In this document: positions 35,879-48,005 of the stretch, piece by piece
Numbering within the stretch: the stretch's first letter is position 1
Layout of the letters: each line of letters opens with the position of its first letter
Assembly: GCA_028023455.1 (NCBI GenBank)
Contig: JAQFVV010000018.1
Coordinates: 10,746,771-10,810,770, forward strand
Origin: Epiperipatus broadwayi
Lineage: Eukaryota; Onychophora; Udeonychophora; Euonychophora; Peripatidae
DNA length: 64,000 bases
Reading direction: 5' to 3'
Made by a program: the position numbers and the translations under genes
Notes under the pieces: generated by a model
The model's database searches: none
What the model was told of the DNA's origin: nothing
What the model saw: the letters and a program-made list of their open reading frames with translations, nothing else

Positions 35879-36041
35879 TAATTAGAGGGGATTTGAATCC
35901 AGACTTTCAAACTTTGTTCAGTCATCTACTATATTTTATATAAACAATACACATACCACATACATGTGTATCAGTTGTATAAGACAGAGTGAATGATTGA
36001 AGGGAGTTTGAAAGTCTGGATTCAAATACCCTCTAATTACA
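35879..36041. repeat. 163 bp foldback MITE
   Basis: Left arm ATTAGAGGGGATTTGAATCC and right arm GGATTCAAATACCCTCTAAT pair, continuing through AGACTTTCAAACT. GGATTCAAAT resembles a tRNA T-arm. A solo half copy lies at 29811-29900. Confidence 0.65.
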
Positions 36042-36059
36042 ACTAGCTTAAATATATAT

Positions 36060-39000
36060 ATATTCTAACCTCCCCCCGTGCGTTCTCACCCCAAAATATA
36101 ATGTTTACTACTAATATTACGGGTTCTAGCTCAGTTAACAAATAAATAAATGAAATATTCAGCATTAATTAAAATGATTACTAGCTCTAATTTTTAAAAT
36201 ACAAATACGGTTCAATTTTAAAATGAATTAAACAAATATTTACTATTTTCATGAGACATGGAGTGACAATACGGGGAACGAGATAGACTACATTGAGATA
36301 TTATCCACACGATACTACCTCAATGGCATAAGAACACTATTCCCCCTTTTTACTATATCAAATAACTAACTCATAGTATTCTTACGACTTTCTAAGCTCT
36401 ATTCACTACGATTAAAATAATAATCATATCTTAATCATTTTTATAACAAGAATCTAGTTTAATTAAATAAAATGAAGTAAAATAAAATAAAATCTCAGGT
36501 TCATAAATTGTATTCTAACTAATTTAAAATTACGGTAGTAAAATATGAAAAGGGAATTTTATGTCATAATCTACTACACAGCAACCAATAATAATAAAAA
36601 TAATAATAACAATAATAAATATAATATAATCTTCTTTCTTCCTAAATGAAATAAATAAATACGTACGTGGTAGTATTTTAATAATCTGACAACAGAATAC
36701 GTGTGGCAACATTAGCATATAATTTAATGTAATATTGTGGCAACCGACTTATGACCAATAAATAATATAAAATTATGATCTTTTAATTTTAACATACCAA
36801 TAAATTCTCAAAATTATTATAACACTTTTATGTTTACCTTTTGTGCAAAACTTATATGTCTGTTTCAATTATAAATGTATCGTGATTTCATGCATCCATG
36901 TGGAGAAATAACAACTCGGACACAAAAACTTTAAAATAAATTTTAAAACAAAGTTTATTAACAACATAAATAAATTAACAATATTTTTACACTATATACA
37001 TTGGATATCCCTTACTCTCATATCTCAACTTAGTTTATTAGTTTATAAAATGAAATCAAAATAATATTTACTTTTCCCAGTTAAATCTTATTTTTTTAAG
37101 ACACTTAAGAAAATACAGTATTATTACTTGATTTATTATTATGGTTAGCTTATTACAAAATGCATTTCTTATATGATTATCACTAACACTTTGCATCCCT
37201 AATATTATTAAAATTATATTTTTTACAAAATTTACATTCGTAGTGAAATTCTACAAAACAATAAAATTTTAGTTTTATATTGGTTGTATGGAATCTTACA
37301 AAGTCAAAACATTATTCTACATTCGGTATTAGGTTTTTATTGTTCATTATCCGATGTTTATTAATCCTAATATTCTCATTCAAGCCTTACTTCGGATGAT
37401 ATAATTATAACTATTAATATACCATGCACAAGTATATGTTTATTGTACATTATTGGACTATTTTCTTAATAAATATGCAATACTTATTTTCTAAATATTA
37501 TTTAAAAAAATTCATTCAAATTTTATTATCACTTTTAAAATACTTGGTTTAGATTTCTTTTCAAAATCTTATATTCATTTCTGAATTAACTTTACAATGT
37601 ATTATATGATTCTTTCTCTCTTTATGATATTTTGGACTTTCAATTTTAAAGTTACACAATTCTATACATTCCAGCAAATAAACTATTCTTACATAAACGA
37701 TAACATATCTTCAGTTCTATTTTATTCATTATTTCTTTGAAAATATCTTTCTGACCGATGCAGATTCATAAAATAAGGATAGCGAAGATAGATGCATAGG
37801 ATCAAAATACAACTAGAATATTACTCATCATATATCTTGACAATCATGGCACAGTGAATTAAAAGACACTATAGAGGAGTGACCTTTATCTGTCTACCAA
37901 CCTCTATTATAGGAACGATGTTAAAGCTATTTCTTCAGCTTTATTATAACATCCAAAGTTTAAAGATATGCAAAAACACTGTCCAAACTATATGTGTTCA
38001 GTCATAGGGCTTAGTTAACTATACTGAAATCACACAAAACTAAATATGATCCAAATCCTTTATTTTTCCTATTTCTTAAAAAAAAAACATCATCTTGGTT
38101 TCCTTTCCACTAGTACTTCCAAGTCACTATCCGATCTTATTTCTCAAGATTTTTTCTATACTGTACATCGACAAATACATATCTGCATTACTAACAATAA
38201 TAAAATTCATTTATTTTAAAACTATTCCACTGTTCTATAAGACAGCTTGCTTACTACTTTCCTCCGTATATTTAGTCATACAAACTACTTAAATATCTGA
38301 ATACTTTATTACATGAAAGTTCAAAAGAATCACACAATTGTTCTGTTAAATTATATTATTAATATACTTTAAATAAATTATTGCATGCATATTCCGAATT
38401 ACTCCTATCTCATTATATGTTAAAAATGTTGTATAAAATGTGTACATATAATTTAAACTTTCACACTTCATTCTTAGGTCAATAGATGATCTAAAAAAAA
38501 TACATTATGCATTATAAATAACTATCAAAATTACCAAAACGACCTTTATCTCCTCGATCGCGTTCCGTAGGCTTCACCATCCATTTGATCCTTGTAGATA
38601 TAAGATTCACATCCATACACTTTATTTTTAAACAATATTTTTATAATTTTATCAAGCTATTATATTTAAATTTTAATATTACTAAATTTATGTTTATATG
38701 TTTTCCCTAATCTCACATAACATTTTATATTCTAAAATAAATTAGTAAAAAATATTTAAACTATATTTACTGTACTTCTTTATCAAACTTTCTTGAAAAC
38801 CGTTCATATTAAAGCTAAAAAAAAATGTTTATTATTTCTTCTTCAGTCACTTAATGTTCTTCTCCCTGCTTGTTAAATTCTAAGGCAAAACAATTATTGC
38901 TCTGTTTAATAAATATTCATAGATGACAATCCTTGGTTTTTTATAATATTTAATACAATTATTAATTATGATATCAATTAATCCCGTAAAGAAAACGTCT

Positions 39001-40160
39001 ACATATTCTCTTCTAATATTTTCTGCTAATATTTTCCCCCGCGCGACTTTTACGATGCATCTTCTCAGTACTTTGATTTAAATATTTAGTAAATTTTTCT
39101 GTCTCCATGGATCCATTTTCATTAAGTAATTTAAATTTCCATTTTCCTAATCTCTATCTTTATTAAGCGTTTTTATAATGAACACTTTATAATATTTTAA
39201 TTCTTCTTAGATAAAGTTTTTTCTTTCCTTTTTTAAAAAAATAATGACTCTTTCCTATCATTATTCGGTAATTTTTCCTTTCTTTTAAAGTTCTGGTAAC
39301 TATATACTTTGTAATGTTTCCTTTAAAAAGGATAAACATTCTTTCTCTGTTATAACTTTTACATAATTTTTTCTTTATAATATACGTATCTTAATTTTTT
39401 CCATAGAGAAGAATAAAATAACTTCAGAGTAGCCTTATAAATTTGTGCGTCATAATTTTTCCTGACGGCAAATAACTTCTCTTTTAAGTTTTCCATATAG
39501 CGTCCAAATTATATTCCTTTGAGTTACAATAATAAGTTTCTGGTTGAGCATAAATAAAGCTGTATCAAGGCACTTTACAAATATTTTTCCTTTCTCATAA
39601 CTTCTATATACTGTTTTCTGTAGTATTTCCATTTTTACTGTAAGGTTTTGGCTAAACTTGAATAAAATATCCTGGTAAGAAAACTTTTTAAAATTAGCCC
39701 TCCATGTAAAGGTAGTTCAAAATATTATATTTAAAAAAACTTTTAAAACAAATACAAAATTTTAAAATTATATTACTTTTCTAGCTTACGATATTATACA
39801 GCTAAAAAAATATGTTACTCCCTCCTTCACTTACACATTACTTTCTCCCGCTTCGTCTAATTCCTATTTTCCGTCTGCTAAAATACCTCCGTTGATTGGT
39901 TAATTACTTTTTAGCGCGAACAAATTTACACACCCTAGTTTTATAATAGATTAAACCTTTTTAAAATAAAGAATTTCTGACGTCATGTCTTAAATATTAT
40001 TTAGAATAGTATTTTTTAACTCAATTATAATTTTATCAAAATCATTTAAACTTTAAAACAATTATTAAAATATCATTTAATATTTCAACTTTTACTTTAA
40101 CGATCGATAGCAATTATATTTAGCCTTATAATTCACAAACTTTATTATTATATTCTAACA
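36060..40160 (-). other. Unclassified block, possible decayed element
   Basis: About 4 kb that differs from its surroundings: short GC-richer islands (36070-36130, 36255-36350, 38540-38590, 39835-39910) and a pyrimidine-rich plus strand over 37000-39900, as left by an A-rich minus-strand coding element. Minus-strand pieces look coding-like, for example 39450-39632 and a VYGCESY reading near 38610. TAATAAA-type signals on the minus strand near 36960 could mark its 3' end. No TIRs, LTRs or recognised domains were found. Confidence 0.3.
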
Positions 40161-42036
40161 AGCGTGTGTGTGAAGGTATATAATATACAGTCACATGATT
40201 ACTAACTTTATCAGATGATTTTTTTTAATTTACGTCTCGGTCTAAATTACCAAAACTGATATATTTTATAAAAATTTTGGAAAATAATTTAAAATTGTAG
40301 AACTAAATATAATTCTCACCATCCTAAAGTTTATTTTAAAATATACTCTATTAATTTTGACTATTAAATATAATTATAACACTACATATAGCATTTATTT
40401 AATTTATTAGTTTTAAAACATTACAATTGGATTGTTAATATACTTTTAACTATTTATAGCTGTATTATTTTATATGGCCAGCTTTTACAACCATAAGCAA
40501 GAATATAATTAAGCTTTATTTAACTGTCCTCTTTTAAAATAATCCATTACACTTTTATATACCAGGTATTTTCAGCCTTAAATTGTACTATAAGATCTAA
40601 TCGATCCTACTATTATTCATATATCATACTAACATATTTTAAAATTTAAATTTTTTTAGTAATTGACCATTCTACCTTATTATGACCTATAGATAAGGGC
40701 ACAATATATATATATATATATAGGGCACAATATATATATATATATATACTATACTTGTACTTATTACACAATATAGAATAAATGGAAAAAAAAAACAAAT
40801 AATAACAATAAGAATGTTATATAAAATATTATTTTTTGCTTTCTAAATTTAATTCAAATACTGGAGGATAATAATAAACATCATAATGATCAATGATAAA
40901 TGCTCTATGTGGTTCTTAATAAGTTTATTTCACTAACTAATCAATTATTAATCAATTCCATATAATAATGCTTGAGAAGTTTTTACTCTTTTAATAGAAG
41001 CAAGTACAAATCATTGTTTAGCATACCTTGATGATATTTATCACATTGGGCTTATTTATTTGCCTTAAGATATTTTATTGGATTCATTTGCAGGTTTAAA
41101 TGTTAGGAGTGCAACTCTATTAACAAATATAACTACTTCATTAGGATGTGTGTTACATACTATATAATAGTGAAAAATTAACACTAACATATAAGAGTGA
41201 TGCATAAAATATTCCTTACAGATTGACTCATATAAATAAGGATAATTAACTCAATTTTAATTTTGAGATTGAACTTAGAAACACATAAAACATACAATAA
41301 TTGCAATATAGCACAGTATTATATAAGTTTAATAGTTACTTACATTTATACAGCCTAAATCTAAGGTAGATCACATTTTATCTCATTCAATATCACTAAT
41401 AATAATATTAAATAAAATATTTATCTGTACATGGGATAATAATATCTGAGAAACTTTATTATATTAATAAGAATATTAACTAAGAAAAAAATGATTGTGA
41501 AAAAATGCATTCAATAATCCTTCAATTGTTGTAATGATATAAAAATTATCCCAATGAAATATTGATTCTCAAAACATTTATTAAACTAATTAATATGGGT
41601 AATATATTACAAATATGGATAATATGAAATATTGATTCTTGAAAAATATTTCAGAGATCTTGGGAGGAATTTTCAAATACTTTTAAAATAACATCACAGA
41701 TTATGTGAAGCACAAATAATTTCATTTTGTAATATAATCCTTTCTGGAACACAACATAAAGATTAATAAATTTTATTTAGTATACTTGTTAATCCAAAGT
41801 AATCTATATTTAACACATTTAAACATTTTTAAGATTGCCTATAACTTTGACATTTATCATATTTAAAAATTGCTTTGATAATCCATAATTTATGAATGGC
41901 ATTTTAATGTTTAGCTTTCCTAACCCATTATCAATTGAATGGTATTCAAATATTTAGCATTGAAAAATCCATACTGTATTTCTTTAAGCACTGGATACTA
42001 ATTCATAGTTTGTTACATGCAGCAATTTAATTTAAT
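40161..42036. other. Intron 1 sequence with TA duplication
   Basis: AT-rich sequence. At 40697-40748 a 27 bp block, GGGCACAA plus (TA)n, is present twice in tandem. Nothing else is supported. Confidence 0.4.
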
Positions 42037-42494
42037 TTGAACAGATGTGATAATTTTATTCAAAAGATTAGCATTCATGATTTTTTTAATTTGAGATATA
42101 TATTTACTCTATTCACTTATAGATTTCCAATCCATATTGTTAATGGTTCTGATCGTATCTCTAATAAAGCAAATAGTTCATCATCCATAACAAAGCGATT
42201 TTCATTACTTTTTGATTCAAAATTTGCTTCTCTAAGTGACAAGTTTATGGAGGGATATTTGAATTGAAAAAATTATTGTTTAAAGTTTTTCCTTATATAA
42301 TTAAAGATGAGACAATTCACAATATTGAAATGATTATGCATCTTTCTTGTAGTGAAGAAAATAATTATTTTTACAATAATTTGAAAATAAACATCAGGTA
42401 CTTATTAGAAGTTAATAAATATAATTTTCCAAATCTATTAGCTATTTACTACTACTTTCAATTGAATAAATCCAACGATTTATTGTTGAAATAA
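42037..42494 (+). pseudogene. Unrecognised broken coding-like stretch
   Basis: Two abutting open frames of 76 codons each (42037-42267 and 42264-42494) have non-repetitive composition, including FDSKFASLSDKFMEG and then KLLFKVFPYIIKDET and CSEENNYFYNN. They look like one protein interrupted by a frame change near 42265. No splice sites in phase with gene B fit, and no known domain is visible. It could be a retrocopy or chance. Confidence 0.25.
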
Positions 42495-43878
42495 TGAGAC
42501 AGCATTCATTAAATCAATTTGTTCATTTTTCCACTAAAAGTTGATTATAATAAATGAGATTTTTTGAAATAAAGAATTAGTGAATGTATCAATGGTGTTT
42601 TCTGATTTATTTGTTGTTGTTGTTCATCTTTTTCCTATAATGATGAAAAGAAATCATTTGCCTAGCAAAGGCAAATGCCCAGACTAGTTAATTTAGCTGA
42701 TCATCATGCAGATGGCAAACAAAATGGCTATTTAAAAATTTGAAACTGTTTAGGTCCTGAATGCAATAAAAATTTGTGAACTATCTGGATTTTGCAAACT
42801 TTAGCTTTTATGCCAGTTATCACCGAATGTCTGGAATACAGAATATTCTCCATCTTGCATTGGGGTTTCTTGTTTGTCCATGAAATATTAGAAGAGGTCA
42901 TCATAGTTATTGCCAGGCAAACATTAGAGGTGCTGTATAACTTTAGAAACACTGTTTAACAATGAAAATAAAATAATTTCAGTTTTTTCCAATCGCTTCA
43001 TTTTCATTTCCAGGTTTTAAAATAATATTGCAAACATTTATTCAAAATAATTAAATCATAAAACTTTATTATAAAGTTCTCAGATATTTATTTAATTAAA
43101 AATTAAATTAACCTTTTCATGAATATTATTAAATAAATATTCTAGCAAACTAAATCAATCTTTGCTAAGTAAAAATCTAAACATATAAGCTTCCTCACAC
43201 ACCCAGAAAAAATATAAATGTAAGAGGTGTTTATTCTGCACATAAATAAAAATGTAATCTAAATATAATTGTTTTTCCTCAACAATGTTAAATTCATATT
43301 TATTTCTGTATTAAAAAATTAATTGTTTTACATGTGTCAGCATTTCTATCTGTTCATACCATTTGATGTCTTTGTTCCTTAATAAGAATAATGACAAAAT
43401 ATACACTAATATAAAAGCATTGATAGTAAAATGTGCTTGGAAACCCATTCAAAGATGCTTTATAAAAGTATATATCTTCTCATAATCAATAGATTATATT
43501 CTGTGTTATACAATTTGCTTAACTATGAAAATTAAAGCCAATAAAATTATTAGTTTTAAATTCATAATAATCAATTTTACATACTGTAAGGTTACAATAT
43601 ATATATATATATATATATAGCAGGTTACGTGACTTATAACTTGTTTTTGTTTTTCATATATATATTAATAATTTAGAGATCTTCTAGGTAACTGAATGAA
43701 TTTAGCATAATTACATGAAATTTTAAATATATTTTATCAATAATCCAATTTTTTTTTTTTCAAAGTTTGAATCATTCAGATAGTCAAAGTGTAGATTAAA
43801 TAAATTTTAAAATATTTGTATCTTTTTTTTATTTAAATATAATGAATATTAAAAAAATCTTTTAATTATAATTTCTAG
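42495..43878. other. End of intron 1, nothing recognised
   Basis: AT-rich sequence with (TA)n at 43598-43619. It ends in a T-rich tract and the TTTCTAG acceptor of the CCP1 exon. Confidence 0.4.
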
Positions 43879-44070
43879 GAGTTTTAAAGAATAAATGTAA
43901 TGTTATGCCTGAAGTAGTTCATGCAGTAGTCGGTCATTATAATGGAGGTGGGGAAGAACCTGACATGATTTATGTTCGATGCCCAGAAAACTTTATTTGG
44001 GAAGAAAATGTCACGTTATTTTGTTCACCAAGTGGCAAATGGAAAGGACAAGCTAAATGTGTAGCTTTTG
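43879..44070 (+). CDS. Gene B exon 2: sushi/CCP domain 1
   Basis: Flanked by TTTCTAG and GTAAAT, 192 nt, phase 1 at both ends. It encodes one complement control protein (sushi) module: Cys32, Cys60, Cys74 and Cys86 with the hallmark Trp80 between Cys3 and Cys4 (residues numbered in the joined protein). That gives the 1-3, 2-4 disulphide layout known for CCPs. NVT at Asn69 is a glycosylation sequon. One module per symmetrical exon is the usual CCP gene organisation and allows exon duplication. CCP modules bind proteins, commonly in complement and adhesion; the ligand here is unknown. The neighbouring CCP exon lies 72 bp downstream. Confidence 0.85.
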
Positions 44071-44142
44071 GTAAATAGAATACCAATATGCATTTTGCAT
44101 TTTGTTTTGACACATACCCTTACACATAATTTTATATTTCAG

Positions 44143-44319
44143 AAAATTCTGGCATTCCCTGTAAATATCAACCCAGTATAAAAAATTCGGATTATTTATT
44201 ACTTCTATCTAAGGATCAATTGCATTTCACTTGTGATCATCGATCAACACTTGTAGGCAACAACATAGTGCAATGCATTAATCACAGCTGGATAATTGAA
44301 GGTCAATGTAAAATTGAAT
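44143..44319 (+). CDS. Gene B exon 3: sushi/CCP domain 2
   Basis: TTATATTTCAG precedes and GTAAGT follows; 177 nt, phase 1 at both ends. The joined frame gives Cys96, Cys120, Cys134 and Cys145 with Trp139 between Cys3 and Cys4, a second complete CCP module. NHS at Asn136 is a potential glycosylation site. The intron before it is only 72 bp, in sharp contrast with the 30 kb and 15 kb introns on either side. A SINE has inserted 16 bp after this exon's donor, in the opposite orientation. After splicing to the 59210 exon the split codon reads TCT (Ser149). Confidence 0.85.
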
Positions 44320-44322
44320 GTA

Positions 44323-44455
44323 AGTTATTTAAAAGTTTTTTTTTCATATGTCATAGTATCGGCCGAGACGCGAACCCACATCTATCTGCAACCAACTACT
44401 TGCTTGCATGGCAGCTGCGATACTTCTCGGCTAACAACGCACAGTTATTTAAAAG
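44323..44455 (-). repeat. tRNA-derived SINE with 13 bp target site duplication
   Basis: A SINE on the minus strand at 44336-44442 is bracketed by the direct repeat AGTTATTTAAAAG at 44323-44335 and 44443-44455. Its body has GTTAGCCGAGA (A box) and GGGTTCGCGTC (B box), a class-II tRNA-like head, and an A-rich tail ending near the CATATG block. The duplication proves insertion by target-primed reverse transcription. It lies just inside intron 3 of gene B. Confidence 0.8.
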
Positions 44456-44932
44456 CTGTTTTTTCCTGTTTTTTAAAGTAAGTGTTTAAATATATATTGG
44501 TAACAATAGAAAATAATTACAGAAATATAATAACAATATTTAAAATCTTTTTTGGTCATTTCTGCTTCAAAAGAAATAATATTTTAACAATTTTGAACTT
44601 GTCCATTTAGATTTATTCAAACATGGTTCATCAAATGTATCACCGGAGATAATAAAAAATCTAAATTTTAAATTTTTTATGTGACATTATTTTGAAGTTA
44701 CAGTTTGAAATCTTCAAAAAATTGCTAATTTTGTCCTGTATGCAATTATGCAAAAAATAAATTACACAAGTTAGAATTAAGATAGACTCCAGAAAACACC
44801 AAATTGATTATTTTTTTAGGCTTTCATATGATATGTAAAAATACTAGTTTTACTCAGATTTTACCTTCAAGGTCATTTACAAAAATTTTGACCTTGAAAT
44901 TCTCATAAACCTTTATTTTAAAAACAAAAAAC
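44456..44932. other. Intron 3 sequence, nothing recognised
   Basis: AT-rich sequence between two SINE copies. No exon is seen. Confidence 0.4.
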
Positions 44933-45049
44933 GTGTCAAGCGTTGTTAGCCGAGAGGTCATCGCAGCCGCCTTGCAAGCAAGTAGTTGGTTGCAGACGGT
45001 TGTGGGTTCGCGTCCGGCCCATGCTATGACATATGAAAAAAAAGAAAAA
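44933..45049 (+). repeat. tRNA-derived SINE, second copy
   Basis: Same family as 44336-44442 but on the plus strand: GTTGTTAGCCGAGAGGTC (A-box region), TTGCAAG anticodon-like loop, long variable arm, GGGTTCGCGTCC (B box), ATGCTATGACATATG and an A tail. AAAAACGT at both ends may be its target duplication. Confidence 0.75.
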
Positions 45050-46965
45050 CGTTCAAAAACATATTTGTCACTGTTTATAGAAAATTTTATTATAGGATAC
45101 AAAGTAATCTTTTTTTAAAAAAATACATATATAGATCAAAAATAATAGCAGTAATGATGTTAATTATCTTACACTTGGGGCAAAAGAATGTTATAGTGAA
45201 AAGAAGTGACAAAATTAAAATATATTTGCAAAAAAACAACAACAACAACTCTTATTTAAATGCTTATCAAAATAAAATATTCTGTTGAAAAACAGATTTT
45301 TAAAACTTTACTGGAATACTGTTTAAATGCTATGTCTTAGCTGGAGAAATTAGCATATAATCGATTTATGTTGCACAGCATATTAAAATGCAAAACTTAT
45401 GATACAAGATGCCAAATTTAAAAAAAAAATTAAGTTTAGTGATATTATGGCAGTGACTGATTATATTCTTTAACAAAAATAATATATAATGAGGCTGGTG
45501 CAATGTACCACATCATGGGGTAGAATATTTTAAAGAGTTAAATATGAATTTTGAAAAAGGCATTGTACATCAGATTAATTATAAATAAAATGTCTTTGTT
45601 TTTACCAAATTAACAGAAAAGTTTGTGAAATTCTTGCATGAACAAATTGCATGCAGGTCCTGAAAAAATTGTTTTATAAACAAAAATAGTCTAATCATTA
45701 CAATTAATCAAAGAATGTCTCTAAAAAAAAAACTATTATATATTTTTTATTTTGTAAAAATTATGCTTTTGTTTTACAAGATAAACCCTGATATTTTCAT
45801 TAGAATAATGGTTCTACAAGAGTTCTGATAATAAAAAATGTAAAAATATTGTCTAAATCTCTGAATGTTTCAAGGATAAGACAGTTGCTGTTCATTTATT
45901 TCAGAAAAAACTTATCTCATGTCTAAGATAAAGTCTAATATTAGATTTAAAAAATATTTATTACTTTTTTGATGAGTCTGCTGCACGGTTTCTATGCAAT
46001 AGTAATGGTAAAGGAATTTGTGATGATGGAGAGAGAATTGTGAAGAGATTCATCATAAAGACAACTCTCCAGTAATCTTGTGAAAAGAAAATTGGTACAT
46101 CTTTTTAGGTGTTAACAAAGAGTAAGTTCAATATTGACTCTATGGAATTTTTTTTATTGAATTTAAAAAAAACAATATATAGAAGAAATTGCTTGAAAAC
46201 TATTTTTTAGATGCATATAATCAGGCATACTATTAATTAAGATTTATTCTGTGTTTAGGATTGTAAGGATTTTTGTTGTCTCCCCAAGTCCTTTATCCCT
46301 CTTATTTAACTTATTGAACTTATTTTGTCATAATAGTAGTATATCAGCATCGTTCTTTGTTTGAAGTGGTTTTCCCCCAAAACGTTGAATATTTGCATTA
46401 AAATTTCAAATAGTTATTTAAGTATTTGGTTTTTCTATTTTTCAAAAATAATAAAAAATATAATCCCATTGTGATCCTATAGTGAAAATTTTTACAAATG
46501 ATGCAAAGATAAGATGTTTTTTTTTTACTTCAAATTTTTTAAAATTTAGGCTTGTAATAAAAATTAGTAAATGATTTTGAAATAAAAAACTGAAAAGAAA
46601 AACCAGGAATGTTACATATCATATAAAAGCCTAAAAATATATATTACAATTTAGTACTTTTTGTAATCTTTTATCTTAATTCTAGCTTAAGTAATCATTT
46701 ACTGTGAAATTGATATGAAGGCAAAATTGTGCTTTTCCAAAATTTTCAAATTTGCCATGATTTCAAAACTACATCAAGACATATGATGGCACATTTGAAA
46801 AATTTGAAAATAATCAGATTACTTGATTGAATCACTTTATATGGAATGATAGATCATTTGAAATCTATATACTAAAACTCTATTTCTCAAACTGCAAACT
46901 ATTAACACAGATTCAAATCAGAAATTATTACATTCTCTGTCTCCCTATATATATATATATGTGTG
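45050..46965. other. Intron 3 sequence, nothing firmly recognised
   Basis: AT-rich sequence. Near 46360-46395 TTTGAAGTGG, a short loop, CCCCC and AAAACGTTGAA vaguely resemble a decayed Penelope-type end, too weak to call. Confidence 0.4.
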
Positions 46966-47023
46966 TGTCATATTATTATTATTATTTTCGGGATATTCCG
47001 TGTAGTGAAAAAGCTAAATGCTG

Positions 47024-47062
47024 ACGTTTCAGTACAATATCAAGTACCTTCTCAGAGCGTCC
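47024..47062 (-). ncRNA. Hammerhead-like 3' end of left PLE copy
   Basis: Minus strand: GACGCT, CTGAGAA, GGTAC, loop, GTACT, GAAACGTC, AGCATT. GUC is an ideal cleavage triplet and stem I (GCT/AGC) pairs, but the core lost one G (CTGAGAA for CTGAGGA). Confidence 0.45.
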
Positions 47063-47474
47063 TCTTTCTCAAATCATAAGAATGCATGTGAGATTTTAAA
47101 TCGTTTTTATCATTTTCTTTCTCCTCATATTTAAATTCTATTGGTTGAGAAGTTTTAAAATTTATTTTCTCTTCCAATAGCTTCTTCCAAATGTTGTTAA
47201 TCTTCTTTAACTCACACCTTTCATTTATGCTCTTGGGCCTTTTAAAAATCTCTATAGCTTCTCTTAGCAATCTCTGGTCATATTGTTCAATTTTTGCTAA
47301 AATATTTGTTTTTTCAAAATTGATATCATGATTTGTTAATTTTATATGAGAATAAATAGCTGATGAATTGGATTTTTCTCCCACTTCCAGAATGTGTTCT
47401 TCCTTTCTAATATTTATTCTACAATTAGTCTGTCTTATATATGTATGTGGACAGACCCTACATGGAATTTCCAC
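47052..47474 (-). pseudogene. PLE GIY-YIG endonuclease fragment (left arm)
   Basis: An open frame of 140 codons. IPCRVCPHTYIRQTNCRINI fits the Penelope pattern GVYEIPC-x2-C-x3-YIGQT-x2-R, followed by R-x-EH, HDINFEKTNI and REAIEIFKRPKSINER, a typical PLE C-terminal series. YIGQT has become YIRQT, losing the conserved Gly, and the N-terminal GVY strand runs past the frame start. It is a truncated endonuclease without the reverse transcriptase. Confidence 0.7.
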
Positions 47475-47499
47475 TTCCTAAAGATAAAATTGCTTTGGA

Positions 47500-47548
47500 G
47501 TGTCATGGTGTATATGAAATTCCATGTAGGGTCTGTCCACACACACAT

Positions 47549-47585
<37 letters not shown>

Positions 47586-47969
47586 GGACAGACTAATCGT
47601 AGAATAAATATTAGAAAGGAAGAACACATTCTGGCAGTGAGAGAAAAATCCAATTCATCAGCTATTTATTCTCATATAAAATTAACAAATCATGATATCA
47701 ATTTTGAAAAAACAAATATTTTAGCAAAAATTGAACAACATGACTAGAGATTGCTAAGAGAAGCTATAGAGATTTTTAAAAGGCCCAAGAGCATAAATGA
47801 AAGGTGTGAGTTAAAGAAGATTAACAACATTTGGAAGAAGCTATTGGAAGAAAAAATAAATTTTAAAACTTCTCAACCAATAGAATTTAAATATGAGGAG
47901 AAAGAAAACGATAAAAATGATTTTAAATCTCACATGCATTCTTATGATTTGAGAAAAAGGACGCTCTGA
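47500..47969 (+). pseudogene. PLE GIY-YIG endonuclease fragment (right arm)
   Basis: Nearly identical protein to the left arm, opposite strand. GVYEIPCRVCPH precedes a CA/TA microsatellite expansion that interrupts the domain, then YIGQTNRRINIRKEEH with the conserved Gly and Arg intact. A stop after EQHD (TAG near 47743) splits it from REAIEIFKRP. It ends with TGA at 47967-47969, directly inside the hammerhead-like 3' end. Confidence 0.7.
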
Positions 47970-48005
47970 GGAAGGTACTTGATATTGTACTGAAACGTTA
48001 GCATT
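47960..48005 (+). ncRNA. Hammerhead-like 3' end of right PLE copy
   Basis: CTGAGGA at 47966-47972, stem GGTAC/GTACT with one G-U pair, GAAAC at 47992-47996, palindromic ACGT as stem III, predicted site after T47999. CGCT before the core pairs with AGC after the site. The core is complete; the triplet is GUU, not the preferred GUC. Hammerhead motifs in Penelope-like elements are an established observation. Confidence 0.5.

Noticed and set aside
44220-44489. 89-codon frame as a separate gene
   Set aside because: It is the CCP2 exon read through its splice donor into the SINE.
47435-47653. 72-codon minus-strand frame at the PLE palindrome
   Set aside because: It crosses the palindrome centre and a CA/TA microsatellite, an artefact of the inversion.
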